Origin: Pyrrhosoma nymphula | Taxonomy: Eukaryota > Arthropoda > Insecta > Odonata > Coenagrionidae | Length of the DNA stretch: 64,000 nt | Direction of reading: 5' to 3' | Assembly: GCA_963573305.1 (NCBI GenBank) | Contig: OY754329.1 | Span: forward strand, 19,559,200 to 19,623,199 | Shown here: one piece after another, positions 1-10,959 of the stretch | How the letters are laid out: each line of letters starts with the position of its first letter | How positions within the stretch are numbered: the stretch's first letter is position 1 | The notes under the pieces: generated by a model | Database searches by the model: none | What the model was told of the DNA's origin: nothing | The model's input: the letters and a program-made list of their open reading frames with translations, nothing else | Translations under genes and position numbers: made by a program

Positions 1-722
1 TGAACCATATTCAGTAGCCCTCGACCTCCTCTCCTTTGAATCCACGGCCTCGTCCAAATCGAGTTCCTCCTCCGCCGTCTTATCAGTTCACCTGCCGCGA
101 CAATAACCGCAAATATTAATGCTGCAGCAGTCAATGTTTCTGCTTCGTTGAGTTCCATGCTATTCGCAATCAGTTCCTTGTGCATAGTCAGAGATGTGCG
201 AGGGTCGAAATCGGGAGAGTATTGTCCGAAGTACGTTGGTTTAAAATAGTTCCGTTCGGGTATTCCAATTAGGAGCAGGGGTCAAATCAGGAGAGTAAGG
301 ACCAAACGAAGCAAAGGTCAAAGCGGGAGATAAAAATTCAATACTAGCTACAGGTCAAAATAACAATCTGAGTCGCACTTAAACAAAGAAGCCGCCAACA
401 CAAGCCAGATGACAACTGAATGTGTCGCTTCCGTGGTCTGCCACCATGTGTCTCTCTAATGAGGTCAACTTGTACGATTGTCTGAACGAAGTTAGAACAG
501 GTTCTATTTTCTGTTATTACATTCATAGAATCGTACGTTTTGGTGTGGTTACACGGTGAATATTCGCGTGCTTCTGGCATTCAGACATTCACACATTATC
601 TTGTACATTCTAATGTACCGTGTAACCAGGCTTTAAGAGACAATAAAATTTGTGTCATCAGCAAGAACCACAGAATGCACGTTGTAACTGCTTGTAATTA
701 ATGGTATATCATTTATAAATAG
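1..722 (-). repeat. Harbinger A upstream region, first copy
   Basis: This stretch is repeated in the same orientation at 3085-3802 with scattered differences. In the second copy it lies directly upstream, on the minus strand, of the first coding exon of a Harbinger transposase, so it is read as the 5' non-coding part of such an element whose exon lies beyond the left window edge. The short open frame at 344-580 is present in both copies but resembles no protein I know and is probably chance. The copy stops at 722, where a gypsy fragment begins. A weaker relative of the 240-350 segment occurs at about 61145-61235, upstream of the transposase of Harbinger E. Confidence 0.7.
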
Positions 723-1003
723 AAGACTATCACGGCTATCATCGGCTCCTCCTGTGGGAATTGGCCCGTTTCTGGTGTATCATAAGGATTTCGGCTTAAT
801 ATGTCTGCCACGACGTTTCTTTTCCCTTGGCAGTATCTTATTTCGAAGTTGTATTCTTGGATATAGAGAATCCAACGAGATAACGTATTTAGTAAGCGAC
901 ATTGAATTATAAAGGATAGCGCCTTATGGTCCGTGATTACCACTATCTTCGACCCCAAAATGAAACTTCGGTACTTCTTAAGGGCATGTATTATTGTAAT
1001 CAA
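713..1003 (-). pseudogene. Ty3/gypsy pol fragment, RNase H region
   Basis: The 96-residue minus-strand frame shows the signature of the RNase H domain that follows reverse transcriptase in Ty3/gypsy pol: ITDHKAL near residue 25, LSRWILYIQEYNFEI near residues 41-55, then GKRNVVADILSR near residues 60-71. In intact elements this domain degrades the RNA strand of the RNA/DNA hybrid during reverse transcription. Only this domain is present; neither the reverse transcriptase palm, the integrase nor LTRs can be found alongside. It sits exactly where the duplicated Harbinger flank breaks off at 722, so it is a truncated insertion or a rearrangement scar. Family assignment is firm, function is lost. 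Confidence 0.85.
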
Positions 1004-1026
1004 CTCCTTCAGTGTGGTGCTATACG

Positions 1027-1870
1027 TTATTTCCGCGAAAGAATTCGGAGAAATACTCTGAATCTGCTGCTTAAAATCCCAAACGCATTCTCCACTACCC
1101 TTCTAGCCCTTGAGAGCCGGTAGTTTAAATTTCTTTTGTTATCACGGAGGTCTCTACTTGGGTATGGCTTTAATATCCGGGGGCTTAGAGGGAAGGCATC
1201 ATCAGCCACAAAAACAAATGGAACTTTAATATGCCCATTTGGCAGTCGCTGATCAGGTGGGAAGTTTAGCATGTCCTGGGCAACTGCTTGGTACAATGAG
1301 CTTTCACGGAACACTCCAACATCGTTGACTCTTCCGTTTACTCCGTCAACATATAACATATATAAATTTACAACTGGCATCAGCTACTGCCAGCAGTAAT
1401 AATAATAATATTTATTAGACATAAAACAAGATACAATTTGCATTAGTCTTCGTCATAAGTTAATATACAAAATTACAATCGTATTATTACAAACACAGAA
1501 AATGTTAAATTACAATAATATAAAGTACAATAGAGTGAGTCCCTTTGTAATTAAAAAAATGTAATCCTGCACTTGCCGATGGACTAAAAGCTATATGTTT
1601 GCCATCCATGGCACCCAGGCACATTGGGAAGTTCCATAGGGTTTCAAATTTCTGGGAAATATCTTCCCACTCATGCCGTGATCGTGGAACCTGAAAAACC
1701 AACGTATAAAGAAAATTTTAGTCTTCACTAAGGGTATTCATCCTAATGGGAAATAACTATATGGATTTACCTTGAGGTATTTCCCTTTCAGATTGCGGTA
1801 GATGCTTTCACAGACTTCTGGAATTATTTTCTCTATTGTGCTGTGGTGGATCCTTGTGGAGTACACACAC
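1027..1870 (-). pseudogene. Harbinger A transposase, C-terminal half, copy 1
   Basis: Minus-strand coding blocks of a PIF/Harbinger DDE transposase (HARBI1/ALP1-like, DDE_Tnp_4 family), which cuts and pastes the element. At 1505-1702 the block has LGAMDGKHI, with the first catalytic Asp. At 1027-1380 it has FVFVADDAFPL, carrying the second Asp, and RARRVVENAFGIL, carrying the Glu. The block at 1780-1860 reads IIPEVCESIYRNLKGKYLKV and precedes the first Asp block. The N-terminal exon is not repeated here; it occurs once at 2910-3092. This copy has the better preserved C-terminus. It is one unit of a 0.9-kb tandem duplication and is unlikely to be expressed as a complete protein. Confidence 0.8.
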
Positions 1871-2790
1871 AAAAATAATTGTGCAGGGCAACTGATGCTA
1901 ATGTAATAGTTTCTACTTTTTCTGGGCTGAGGTTGATTGTTGTGAGAAATACTCTGAATCTGCTGCTTAAAATCGCAAATGCATTCTCCACTACCCTTCT
2001 AGCCCTTGAGAGCCGGTATTTAAAATTTCATTTTTCATCACTGACGTCTCTACTTGTGTATGGCTTTAAAATACGGGGGCTTAGGCATCATCAGCCACAA
2101 AAACAAATGGAACTTCAATATGCCCATTTGGCAGTTGCTGATCAGGTGGGAAGTTTAGCATGTCCTAGGCAACTGCTTGGTTCAATGAGCTTTTACGGAA
2201 CACTCCACCATCGCTGACTCTTCCGTTTACTCCAACGTCAACATATATAAATTTACAACTGGCATCAGCTACTGCCAGCAGTAATAATAATAATAATACT
2301 ATATAGTAGACTTAAAACAAGATACAATTTGCATTTGTCTTCGTTAATATACAAAATTACAACGTATTATTACAAACACAGAAAATATTATTATAAATAT
2401 TATTAATACAAATACAGAAAATGTTAAATAACAATAATATAAAGTAAAATAGAGTGGGTCCCTTTGTAATTAAAAAAATGTAATCCTGCATTTGCCGGTT
2501 GACTAGAAGCTATATGTTTGCCATCCATGGCACCCAGGCACATTGGAAAGTTCCATAGGGTTTCAAATTTCTGGGAAATATCTTCCCACTCCTGCCGTGA
2601 TCGTGGAACCTGAAAAGCCAATGTATAAAAAAACTTCAGTCTTCACTAAAGGTATTCATACTAATGGGAAATTACCATATGGATTTACCTTGAGGTATTT
2701 CCCTTTCAGATTGCGGTAGATGCTTTCACAGACTTCTGGAATTATATTCTCTATTGTGTTGTGGTGGGTCCTACTAGAGGACATTAAAGA
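1049..2790. repeat. 0.9-kb direct tandem duplication inside Harbinger A
   Basis: Two units with an offset of about 887-916 bp. Paired landmarks are 1049/1951 (aaatactctgaatctgctgc), 1377/2264 (ggcatcagctactgccagca followed by AAT repeats) and 1595/2511 (gccatccatggcacccaggc). The (taa) microsatellite near 1397 and 2283 differs in length between units. The duplication covers the C-terminal coding half of the transposase and its introns. Confidence 0.85.
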
Positions 2791-3092
2791 CAAATATATG
2801 TTTCTCCCGTGACTAAAAATCTCAATGTTAGCGATAACCTGGAACGTTGATAGTGTATTCCAAAAGGTAAATGTATACTAGATGCTATGATAACACGATA
2901 AATGCACTTTTAAACGAAAAAATCATCTAATGGGTACCTTTTCTCAGCAGATATCGATTCTCTCATTGTGGTATCCTGCTTCTCGATGTCATTTCGGATG
3001 AGGCCGAGGACCTCAAAGAACTGCTTCTCTGTCATCCGCATGAAATTTCGGAAGGCATCGCGATCTTCCACTGCGAGCTCCTGATGAACCAT
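1880..3092 (-). pseudogene. Harbinger A transposase, N-terminus plus damaged second C-terminal half
   Basis: The exon at 2910-3092 carries the N-terminus, with FRNFMRMTEKQFFEVLGLI, the helical pre-catalytic region seen before the DDE domain in HARBI1-like proteins. The block at 2690-2790 reads HHNTIENIIPEVCESIYRN, and 2424-2621 carries LGAMDGKHIASS with the first catalytic Asp. The last block (1880-2280) is degraded: the frame has stops and loses the residues after VFVADDA, so the Glu region is out of frame. Residues match copy 1 closely, showing a recent tandem duplication of the 3' half of the gene. The element is Harbinger A; its left end is outside the window. Confidence 0.75.
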
Positions 3093-3802
3093 ATTCAGTA
3101 GCCCTCGACCTCCTCTCCTTTGAATCCACGTCCTCGTCCAAATTGATCTTCTCCGCCGTTTTATCAGTTAACCTGCCTCGACAATAACAGCAAATATTGC
3201 TGCTGCAGCAGTCAATGTTTCCGCTTCGTCGAGATCCATGCTATTCGCAATCAGTTCCTTGTGCGTAGTCCGAGCAGTGCGAGGGTCGAAATCGGGAGAG
3301 TATTGTCCGAAGTACGTTGGTTTATAATAGTTCCGTTCGGGTATTCCAATTAGGAGCAGGGGTCAAATCAGGAGAGTAAGGACCAAACGAAGCAAAGGTC
3401 AAAGCGGGAGATAAAAATTCAATACTAGCTACAGGTCAAAATAACAATCTGAGTCGCACTTAAACAAAGAAGCCGCCAACACAAGCCAGATGACAACTGA
3501 ATGTGTCGCTTCCGTGGTCTGCCACCATGTGTCTCTCTAATGAGGTCAACTTGTGCGAATGTCTGAACGAAATTAGAACAGGTTCTATTTTCTGTTATTA
3601 CATTCATACAATCGTACAATTTGGTGTGGTTACAAAGTAAAATTTCGCGTGCATTCTGGAATTCAGACATCCACACATTTTCTTGTACATTCTTATGTAC
3701 CGTGTAACCAGGCCTTTAGAGACAATAAAATTTTTGTCATCAGCAAATACCACAGAATGCACGTTGTTACTGCTTGTATTTTTGGTATATCATTTATAAA
3801 TA
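3085..3802 (-). repeat. Harbinger A upstream region, second copy
   Basis: Direct copy of 1-722, here in its natural place just upstream of the transposase N-terminal exon (2910-3092). It presumably carries the promoter and 5' untranslated part of the transposase. I see no second gene. The copy ends at about 3802. Confidence 0.7.
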
Positions 3803-3869
3803 GGATAGGGCCTAAAATGGAACCTTTTGTAAAGGAATGGAATGTTTTGAAACGCGATTCGTATCTAAG

Positions 3870-4013
3870 CGTGTGACGTTAGCCCATGACCGTCATACGT
3901 GCGATGAAGGTGACTTACATGATCGCTCGATGACTCCGACCGTCATCGCTGGCCATAATAAATATCAACCACCGTCATCGCTATCACATTTACATAATCG
4001 AGGTGCTGGGGTC
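3870..4013. repeat. Right terminal and subterminal repeats of Harbinger A
   Basis: The segment carries several copies of gaccgtcat/ccgtcatcgct in both orientations, like the subterminal ends of Harbinger E. Near 3986 it reads tatcacatttacataatcga, which differs by a few bases from the right end of Harbinger E (tatgacatttacagaatcga). It is therefore the probable outer end of Harbinger A. No target duplication can be checked because the other end is outside the window. Confidence 0.55.
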
Positions 4014-4019
4014 TCTGGC

Positions 4020-4289
4020 CTACATTGCCACCTTCGCGGTTGAATCCATGCAATCTGCAAGAAACTCATACAGACCCTTAGTGAATAATTCCGGGACAAT
4101 CTTCTCATCGAGGAACATCATCATCCTAAAACTCCAATCGGTATAATTCTTTCCATCAACAATTAAATTTCTATTAATTTCAGAAGACATCCTTGCTGAG
4201 GTTAAGATTGTGAGGTTTGATGAAATTGTGATTGAGGTTTTGAGGTTATGACGGCGCGAAGTGGGACCAATTCCCGGATTAGCGGCCAA
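4020..4289 (-). pseudogene. Ty1/copia-like gag fragment
   Basis: The 89-residue minus-strand frame contains LIVDGKNYTDWSFRMMMFLDE. This fits the start of Ty1/copia gag polyproteins, where an L-x-G-x-N-Y-x-x-W motif is followed by a helical stretch of 'M-x-x-x-L' type. Intact gag forms the virus-like particle of the element. The likely original start is the Met at residue 34. No protease, integrase or reverse transcriptase lies next to it, and no LTR was recognised, so this is an isolated scrap at the outer edge of Harbinger A. The assignment rests on one short motif. Confidence 0.5.
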
Positions 4290-4417
4290 AAGTCTAATAT
4301 ATCTTTGTTGCGTCAGGTATTTTGATAAAATGAGTCCCTATGGGATAAGAAATGCATTTATGATGCCTTTGATTGCTCAGTAACGATTCCTCTTATTTTC
4401 GTCAATGTCTTCTGCAG

Positions 4418-4725
4418 TTTTGTGCGGGTACGGAATAGTTTTTTGTCTAAAACCTAAAATTTTAATATGGACATTTATTGGAGGGATAAATACATTTTAT
4501 ATGATTCATAGCTTTTAAGTTAAAATAATAGTTTCATTCTGTTTGCTAAGTTCATTAATTGAGAGTTATGATTTTGTGCGGGTACGGAATAGTTTTTTGT
4601 CTAAAACCTAAAATTTTAATATGGACATTTATTGGAGGGATAAATACATTTTATATGATTCATAGCTTTTAAGTTAAAATAATAGTTTCATTCTGTTTGC
4701 TAAGTTCATTAATTGAGAGTTATGA
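4418..4725. repeat. Exact 154-bp tandem duplication
   Basis: 4418-4571 and 4572-4725 are the same 154-bp AT-rich sequence twice, beginning ttttgtgcgggtacggaata and ending attgagagttatga. I found no mismatch between the units. It is non-coding and lies just downstream of the Transib transposase remnant. Confidence 0.95.
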
Positions 4726-4865
4726 TTGTCGTGATGAAAATAAAATGATACGCATTACTGGAGTATTTTTTTAACAATAATTAAAGAACAATAATGAAAC
4801 GAAACAAGATATTTTTTTTGAAAATTTCGAAAAATATGCGATGTTTTTAGTACTATTCATCACTG

Positions 4866-6575
4866 TCACTTTCGTTGTATGTTAAATTGGGAACCTCACC
4901 ACTGACTAAGAGTGCCAGAACCTAAGGCTTCCACTTTTCCTAGCAGGTGTTCTTAAGGAAGAAATAACGGGATCTGATGACACTATCATGATTTCCATGA
5001 GATCCATATTTGTGGCAATTCTCGAAATTTTCCTACATTTTTTCTCCCTATATCTTCGAATATCTTTGTTCCTGCTTTCTTGCGCTTCCTCACTAAGCGT
5101 TTTTATAAGGAGTGCCTCCGATATAACATCTGACCCATGAATTAATACTTTATGGATAGAAGCAGGCATTTGATACCAAGGGTACTAGCTTACTTAAAAT
5201 TTAGCCGTTTCTAACGCGTATTTGTGGAATGCTTTCGCATCTACAGCATATCCACATGACAATGTTCGTAGTAATGTATCACACCTATCAATAAGGGATA
5301 AATTTATGCCCGTAATTGAGGAAAAGAGTTCAGCATCTACGAAGAAAAGGCGAGCTGTATTGCCATCGTTCGTACTTCCCTTACCTTGTTTAACCGCACC
5401 TACAAGTAATCCCATCAACGATTTTAATTTAGTTTGAATTTCGGACTCCCGAGCATTAACTATGTCTTTGATGTGTGCTTTCTTTTGCCATAACTTCGTC
5501 TGTAGCCTGGCCGAAACATGGATAAGCCGTTCAAAAAACCTTATCAGTATTGCCTCTCAACACTTCATGCATACATAAGTACTCTCATTCACATTTCTTT
5601 TCATCAGCTTATCAATGTCATTCATGTCTTTGCTTGTCGCTCCACATATGTAGCACGACTGAGATGAGGCAGTTCCGGTTATAGCATTGGCAAATACCAT
5701 CAATCATTGTCATGCACCGATCGTGATTCACAACTGCAGCATCTGGATAGCCTGGCACTGTGGATGGTTAAAGATTCACAATTTGTTCATCCATGGCATC
5801 TTTTACCTTATTGATTAGTTCTTTAGTCACTTTCACAAATTCCAGCATCACAGGCCTGCAGTACCTCGTGGAAGAGGGTCGGGGATTCTGCCACACCACT
5901 GTTTTTCTTCCCTTACGTTCCCCTGTTCTTACGTAAAGTTGGAGTGGAACAAGACATAAATATAAACAAATCACTGCCACTGCATTCTTCGAAGGCGCAC
6001 TTTTGCTTGAAGAGGGAATGGTTTCCGCTACCATCACAACCCCATTTTGACACTAAATGCATCTCTTTGAGAGAATCTTTTGGTAATCGGTTTAAAATCT
6101 CTTTCTGTAAGTCAATTAACCTCGTTGCTGTTAGATCTAATATTATCTGCAGCTTAACTTCCACCTTTGTGTCCGTGACAGTTACATGGTCTTGACGCGG
6201 ATAGCATTGCATTTTCACTTCCTTTACACGCTTATATGATGGATAAAGATCTGCACCTCTGCCTTTTGCCTGACATCTCAAAGGTTGATACGCGTTCTTC
6301 GATGAATCTGCTTCTAAAATAACAGCTAACGCCTCTTGTGGTTCATAAGGTCTTAGCTCAGCAGAATTTTTTTCGGATGACCAAGGCCTATTGATCATTT
6401 TCGCACGCGCTGGTGAAGTGAGTAACGCTTCGGATAGGAGTTTCACTTCTTCCGTTTTGCCCTTAAATGGCAAGCTGGAGTAAATGGCGTGTAATGGGAG
6501 ATTTGCTCCGCTACTCCTTTTAACGTCTTCCAATTTCCTCCTCTTGCTCCGTTCACTGCAGTATTCATATTCTTT
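4866..6575 (-). pseudogene. Transib (RAG1-related) transposase, degraded
   Basis: Several minus-strand frames line up as about 520 residues of a Transib transposase, the DDE family from which the RAG1 recombinase derives. In order: SERSKRRKLEDVKR (6575-6520) opens the region; PSYKRVKEVK and VTDTKVEVKLQIILDLTATR lie at 6100-6250; SKWGCDGSGNHSLFKQK at about 6010-6060 holds the first catalytic Asp; VWQNPRPSSTRYCRPV at about 5845-5900 follows a frame change; GNTARLFFVDAELFSSITGI lies at 5295-5360; KVLIHGSDV and LSEEAQESRNKDIRRYREKK (5040-5160) hold the region of the catalytic Glu. The pieces lie in different frames with stops between about 5430 and 5770, so no active protein is made. Terminal repeats were not identified. 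The order and spacing match the family; assignment is from motif memory, not a search. Confidence 0.75.
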
Positions 6576-6872
6576 GATCGGTTACACAACAACGGCAACA
6601 ACAACAACTGTGGAACATGGCAAATTGCTCATCAAAACATAAAAGATGATGTTTTACTGGCTTCCATTTAAACCCACCCTAACCGGTAGATTACCTTAAT
6701 AATAATAATGGAGGAGTAAAGCTGTTGTGAGAGCTCTATAAACAGCGAAGAGCACCAGGCAGGCACTAAGCGTGTATGCACGACGCGAATGACCGGAAAC
6801 GTGGAAAAAGAGAGAAGGGAAACCCAGTAGAGGTAGAAGGAATTACTGCCCTTCTGTAATTTATATTATTAC
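6576..6872. other. Non-coding spacer
   Basis: Upstream flank of the Transib remnant with a (caa)n stretch near 6590-6610 and a short aat microsatellite near 6700. I see no gene or Transib end that I can support. Confidence 0.4.
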
Positions 6873-6876
6873 TTAA

Positions 6877-7429
6877 GGTGGTTCCACCGCAAAATGACTT
6901 AAATGTCATTTTATTCATATTCTGTCTACTTATAGAAAAGGTCGTCCTCTATCTGATATGAACAACAAAATAATACCTTTCCACGCTATTTTATTCTGTA
7001 ATTGAACTTGAAATTATATGGTGTTCAATGGGTGATTGCGAGAAACGGGGAAATATAGTATTTTTCCATCAATTATAGATGTCATTTTTGCGGAAAACTA
7101 TTTATAAGAAGAAAATAATTCAGATAAATTGAGTAAAAATATAATATAGGCATCTTACCACCTTATTTTTTTAGTTATTAAGGAATTACTGCCGTAATTG
7201 AAGTCAAAATGCGATAATTCGCAGGCAATGGCGCTGCAGTCGGCTCCTATGGCTGGAAAAAGGTGCTCATTTAAAATATATTCGTGGAATAATCTGAATA
7301 TGTTGTACCTTACTTTTGGGTTTCTATAGGTAACGCATTTCATCAGCGATAGTAGGATTTTTGGACAAAATATGAAAAATGTGGAATTTTAATATTTGTT
7401 TTGACTCACACAGTCGCGGCGGAACCTCC
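6877..7429. mobile_element. 553-bp MITE flanked by TTAA
   Basis: TTAA occurs at 6873-6876 and again at 7430-7433. Inside lie inverted ends, ggtggttccaccgc at the left and its reverse complement with two mismatches at the right (7416-7429). The interior is AT-rich, with no convincing gene; the small minus frame at 7155-7343 looks like chance. TTAA duplication is typical of piggyBac-type transposition, but the terminal bases are not the usual CCC, so the superfamily is open. Confidence 0.65.
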
Positions 7430-7433
7430 TTAA

Positions 7434-7814
7434 TGACACTGATCGTTCCAGTAGTTCCTTATGAACGCTTGTAATAAAAAACAGTGAAATTATTTGTAAA
7501 TAAAATGTGGATTTGTCGCAACTGGCTTAATGCAGCTGTATAAGAGCAACATTAATTTCATTTATAAAATTTCTATATTAGTAGGTCTTGCGCCGTCGTT
7601 GATTGCATATTTCATGTGTCGTCTGCGAAAGTTAAAATCTCTTTGAATTGTCAAAGTTTACCGTTGATCGTCCCGCAATATTGTAAACACTTATGCCGAG
7701 ATCTTTCCAGTGGGTGACTTGATGTGCGCTCGTGTGTTTCCATCGGCGAAGTGCGGTAGCATGCGCTAGGCCAGTTGAAAGCACCCTAAAAAATCTAAAT
7801 GGAAACCTAATAAC
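7434..7814. other. Non-coding region
   Basis: AT-rich sequence between the MITE and the reverse transcriptase remnant. I see nothing in it. Confidence 0.4.
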
Positions 7815-8420
7815 CAAATCAGTAATCTGCATTTACCTGGGCGTCTTATTAATAAAGGAACTGGGATGGGGCCTCACGCAGAAAAGACAGTTGGGAAAGC
7901 GTTTGAGAACTTCCATTAAGTAATGATAAATATGAAAGAATGCCCAAAAGAAGTGAAAAAATTGGCATATTTCACCACTGTAAAACCCATGCTTAAGTAA
8001 GCCACAAAAGTTTGGTTCCCAATGATAAAAGAAAAATAAGAAGCCTAGATAAGGTCCATAGAAAAGCTGCACGGTATTTTTGGAGATACATAAACAAACT
8101 GATAACGTAAGCAGCATGTTAGGTGAATTGGGGTGGGCTCCATTTCATGATAGAAGGAAAGTAAATTGATTGTTGGGGATATACATTTTTTTGCAGAAAA
8201 TATTCTCCTTGGGTAGAGTTGGAGAAGGGGCTGGAGTCACCAGATTTTGTGGAGAAAAATTACCAGTCCCTGAATTTTAATTAAATTGGAGAAAAAGAAT
8301 AATTGCTAAGTATTCCTACTTCAATTGCGGCGTGAGTGAACGGAATAAAATAACAGAAGAGCTCACAAAGCCATTACTTAAGAATGTAAATATGTTGAAA
8401 AAAAAAACATTTGTATAAGC
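7815..8420 (+). pseudogene. Decayed non-LTR retrotransposon ORF2 C-terminal fragment
   Basis: Plus-strand blocks in shifting frames match the thumb and C-terminal part of CR1/jockey-type reverse transcriptases. YLGVLLIKELGWG (about 7832-7870) resembles the 'K-Y-L-G-V ... L-x-W' thumb motif. LAYFTTVKPMLK and DKVHRKAARYF (about 7960-8085) match the tract before the conserved ELGW motif, and DNVSSMLGELGWAPFHDRRK (about 8100-8160) is that motif. Stops and at least two frame changes separate the blocks. The polymerase palm is missing. The fragment is related neither in sequence nor in orientation to the X elements further right. Confidence 0.75.
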
Positions 8421-9395
8421 AAAATATGTAGTGTCTAATATTTTGTTTTTCTTTACTTTTTATTTATACCTAACGGAAGAGTAACTATGCCCCCACACTT
8501 AATGTCTACTTGTTATGTGAATGATAACGATTAGGCTGTAACAGGAATTTTATATTTAGGAATTTAAAAAGACATTTCGAAATCATTTTCGGCCAGCAAA
8601 AAGGAAAAAAGATGTGAGGGGTGTGTGTCTTTATATGTATATATGTTATAGTTGGAGATATAGTGTATATACTCCGGCCGCTTCTCTAACTACACCCAAG
8701 CTAGATGTTTTGTTTAAAACTTATCTTTATATGGTAACTAGCCGCGAATCACTTCAGCGGAGTCACTCGCTATTTGTATAGTTGTTTAGTCGCATTTATT
8801 GCATTAACTAGTGGAGGGTGCACGTTGAAATTCAAGGGTAAGAAGAAAAAATTATAACTGTTTCATAAGGTAAAAAAATCCCCATGATGTGACGTGCAAA
8901 TCACGAATACCATTACGTATACCATAAACAATTCATTTCCCATGGAGAGGATGAGGTGAAAAATACACCTTAATAAAGGGAAAATTAGAAGCCCTTGCAC
9001 CGAATCAAAGCTTTTGCTATAAGAGTAGATTTTATTGTGTAAAAACAATCCCTTTAAATTATTTTTTACAATTATTACAATTTTCACTCGTCTGTGATTT
9101 CATGTGCTTCCTCTCATCCCTGTAGTTAAGTCGTAGGGAGTTAAGTTTAGGGTATTTTGTATTTTATATGGCCATCACAATTTCCATAAATAATAATGCG
9201 TAAGAAATTTAATTAAGTACATTTTTTTAAATTTTTCACACTTACCTTGTTTTCACAAATCTTATTCACCGTTATTCAGGTAAACTTTCACCGCTCACGA
9301 ATTTTAAAGACTATTATCCAGTTAATATCTCGGTAAACATTCGGTTGCTACAGCAGTATTTCGTATGTGTAGTCATTCATTTATTCCTTAATTAG
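8421..9395. other. Non-coding AT-rich region
   Basis: No convincing gene, RNA gene or repeat was found. The minus frame at 8863-9087 has no recognisable motif. Confidence 0.4.
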
Positions 9396-9640
9396 TTCAG
9401 GGGTGTTATTTTGTAATCTTACTTTAGTGAAAATACGTCATAAAATACGAAAAATTACGTCATTTTTCGTAGTTCCCCTCCGCCACGCAGGCGGCGTGAC
9501 CATCTTTGGCTCTCAAGTGGTGATCTGCAGGTCTTATCTTTGACTCACCAGCTCTTTCGACTCTTGATCCGTATCTTTCGACTCTTGATCTGTTCCATTT
9601 GCCCCCGCCTTTCATTAGTTCCATCTCACCTGGGGGCCGA
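9396..9640. repeat. Repeat fragment also found inverted at 61854-62060
   Basis: It begins caggggtgttattttgtaat, which is the inverse of the end seen at 62030-62060 and again near 62830-62865. Other shared landmarks are the run around 'cgccacgcaggcggcgtgac' and the strings tcgactcttgatc (inverted as gatcaagagtcga). The shared outer end with 'ttattttgtaat' looks like the terminus of an interspersed repeat, probably a MITE. Coding potential was not seen. Confidence 0.55.
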
Positions 9641-10959
9641 TTCCATAACTTTACGTTCGAGCGTAAAAAAGTCATTCCCGCTGGAATATGGGAATTCGTT
9701 CCCATAATCCAGCGGGATTCTGGGTGGTCCACTCGGTAATGAGGTGCCATGTTGTGTAGCCCAGCACATGCATTAATTATGACACCTGGAAAAGATTGAG
9801 TGTGAGCAGATCAATATTCATAGTTGAAATCATGAAGAAATAGATGCCCTTTCTTTCAGGAGAGTAGTGAAGCGTGCGGTCCCTCCTCAAGCACCTGAAC
9901 CAGCCTTTCCATACGCCAACACATCGCTCGATGCAGGTTCTTGCCACATCAAACCTGGCATTGTAGCGGGCCTCAGGGCTATCTTCTGCTGGTCCAAGAA
10001 ATGGAGTCATAAGCCAGGGCTCTAATGGGTAGGCAGAATCTCCTGAATCAGAGATAAAGTAGGAGGATAATCATAAAGAAATAATATGATCGAAAATTTA
10101 ACCTATTACACACCAATGAGCCAGCTACTTTGGTCTCCAAGGCGGTGTGGCTGCTCCATGTACTCTCTCAGTCTTGAGGCTCTCCAAATGTGAGCATCAT
10201 GCGACCTCCCACTATGCTGAGCATTGACAGCAAGAAGTTTTAGGTTGTAATCACAAACGTTTACACAGGAAAACATTTCCAATCGATCAATGAGTAACTT
10301 CATTTTTCACAATATAAGTATGTAAAGCAGAAATACACAAACTTTACTATAATCCTTCCTATATAACAAAAAATATTTCCTCTAAGTGACATCGTTTTAT
10401 CAAGCTTTTCCTATGACACTTATATATAAATAATCATTGCTCTATCTCAAAGTTAATTGTTCTCCAAATCTTCCAAAAGGGTCTCAATTCTCTCTTCCGA
10501 TTGTTAGAGCAAGGAAATAATACTTACAACCTGAACATTTTCGCTGTGAAAATGCTTCCTTTTGAAGTATATGTGCTCCCTCCCCATTTCTGGTGGTACA
10601 ATTGCTATGTGGGTACCTTCAATAGCACCCACAACACCAGGAAACTGAGCCCTCTGCATGAATCTGATGGAAGTACCAGTGAAAACATTTCACTCACACA
10701 TAACTGACAATCCAAAGGATAAGGGATGCAAAAAAGGTGAAAAATCTATGTACCTAGCCTTCACAGCGTGCTTCACCCTTTCGGTGACAGGGACTTTAAC
10801 CCATGTACCCAAAAGGTGCCTCCTAATGGCATCACTTATAATAGTGATGCTGCGTCACACCTCCGGTTGGCTCATGGCATGCAGATAGCTCTGCCCCACT
10901 CGCCTCTGGTAACTCCCCCCAGCAAAAAAATTGGAGGGCACGCATCACCTGCGAAGTAG

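Noticed and set aside
344..580. Minus frame repeated at 3425-3676
   Set aside because: It is repeated only because the non-coding Harbinger A leader is duplicated. The two versions differ at the start and the family shows no such protein.
5768..6037. Reading the 5768-6037 minus frame as a separate membrane protein
   Set aside because: Its end (RPSSTRYCRPVMLEFVKVTK) is the continuation of the Transib transposase after a frame change; the hydrophobic start is an out-of-frame artefact.
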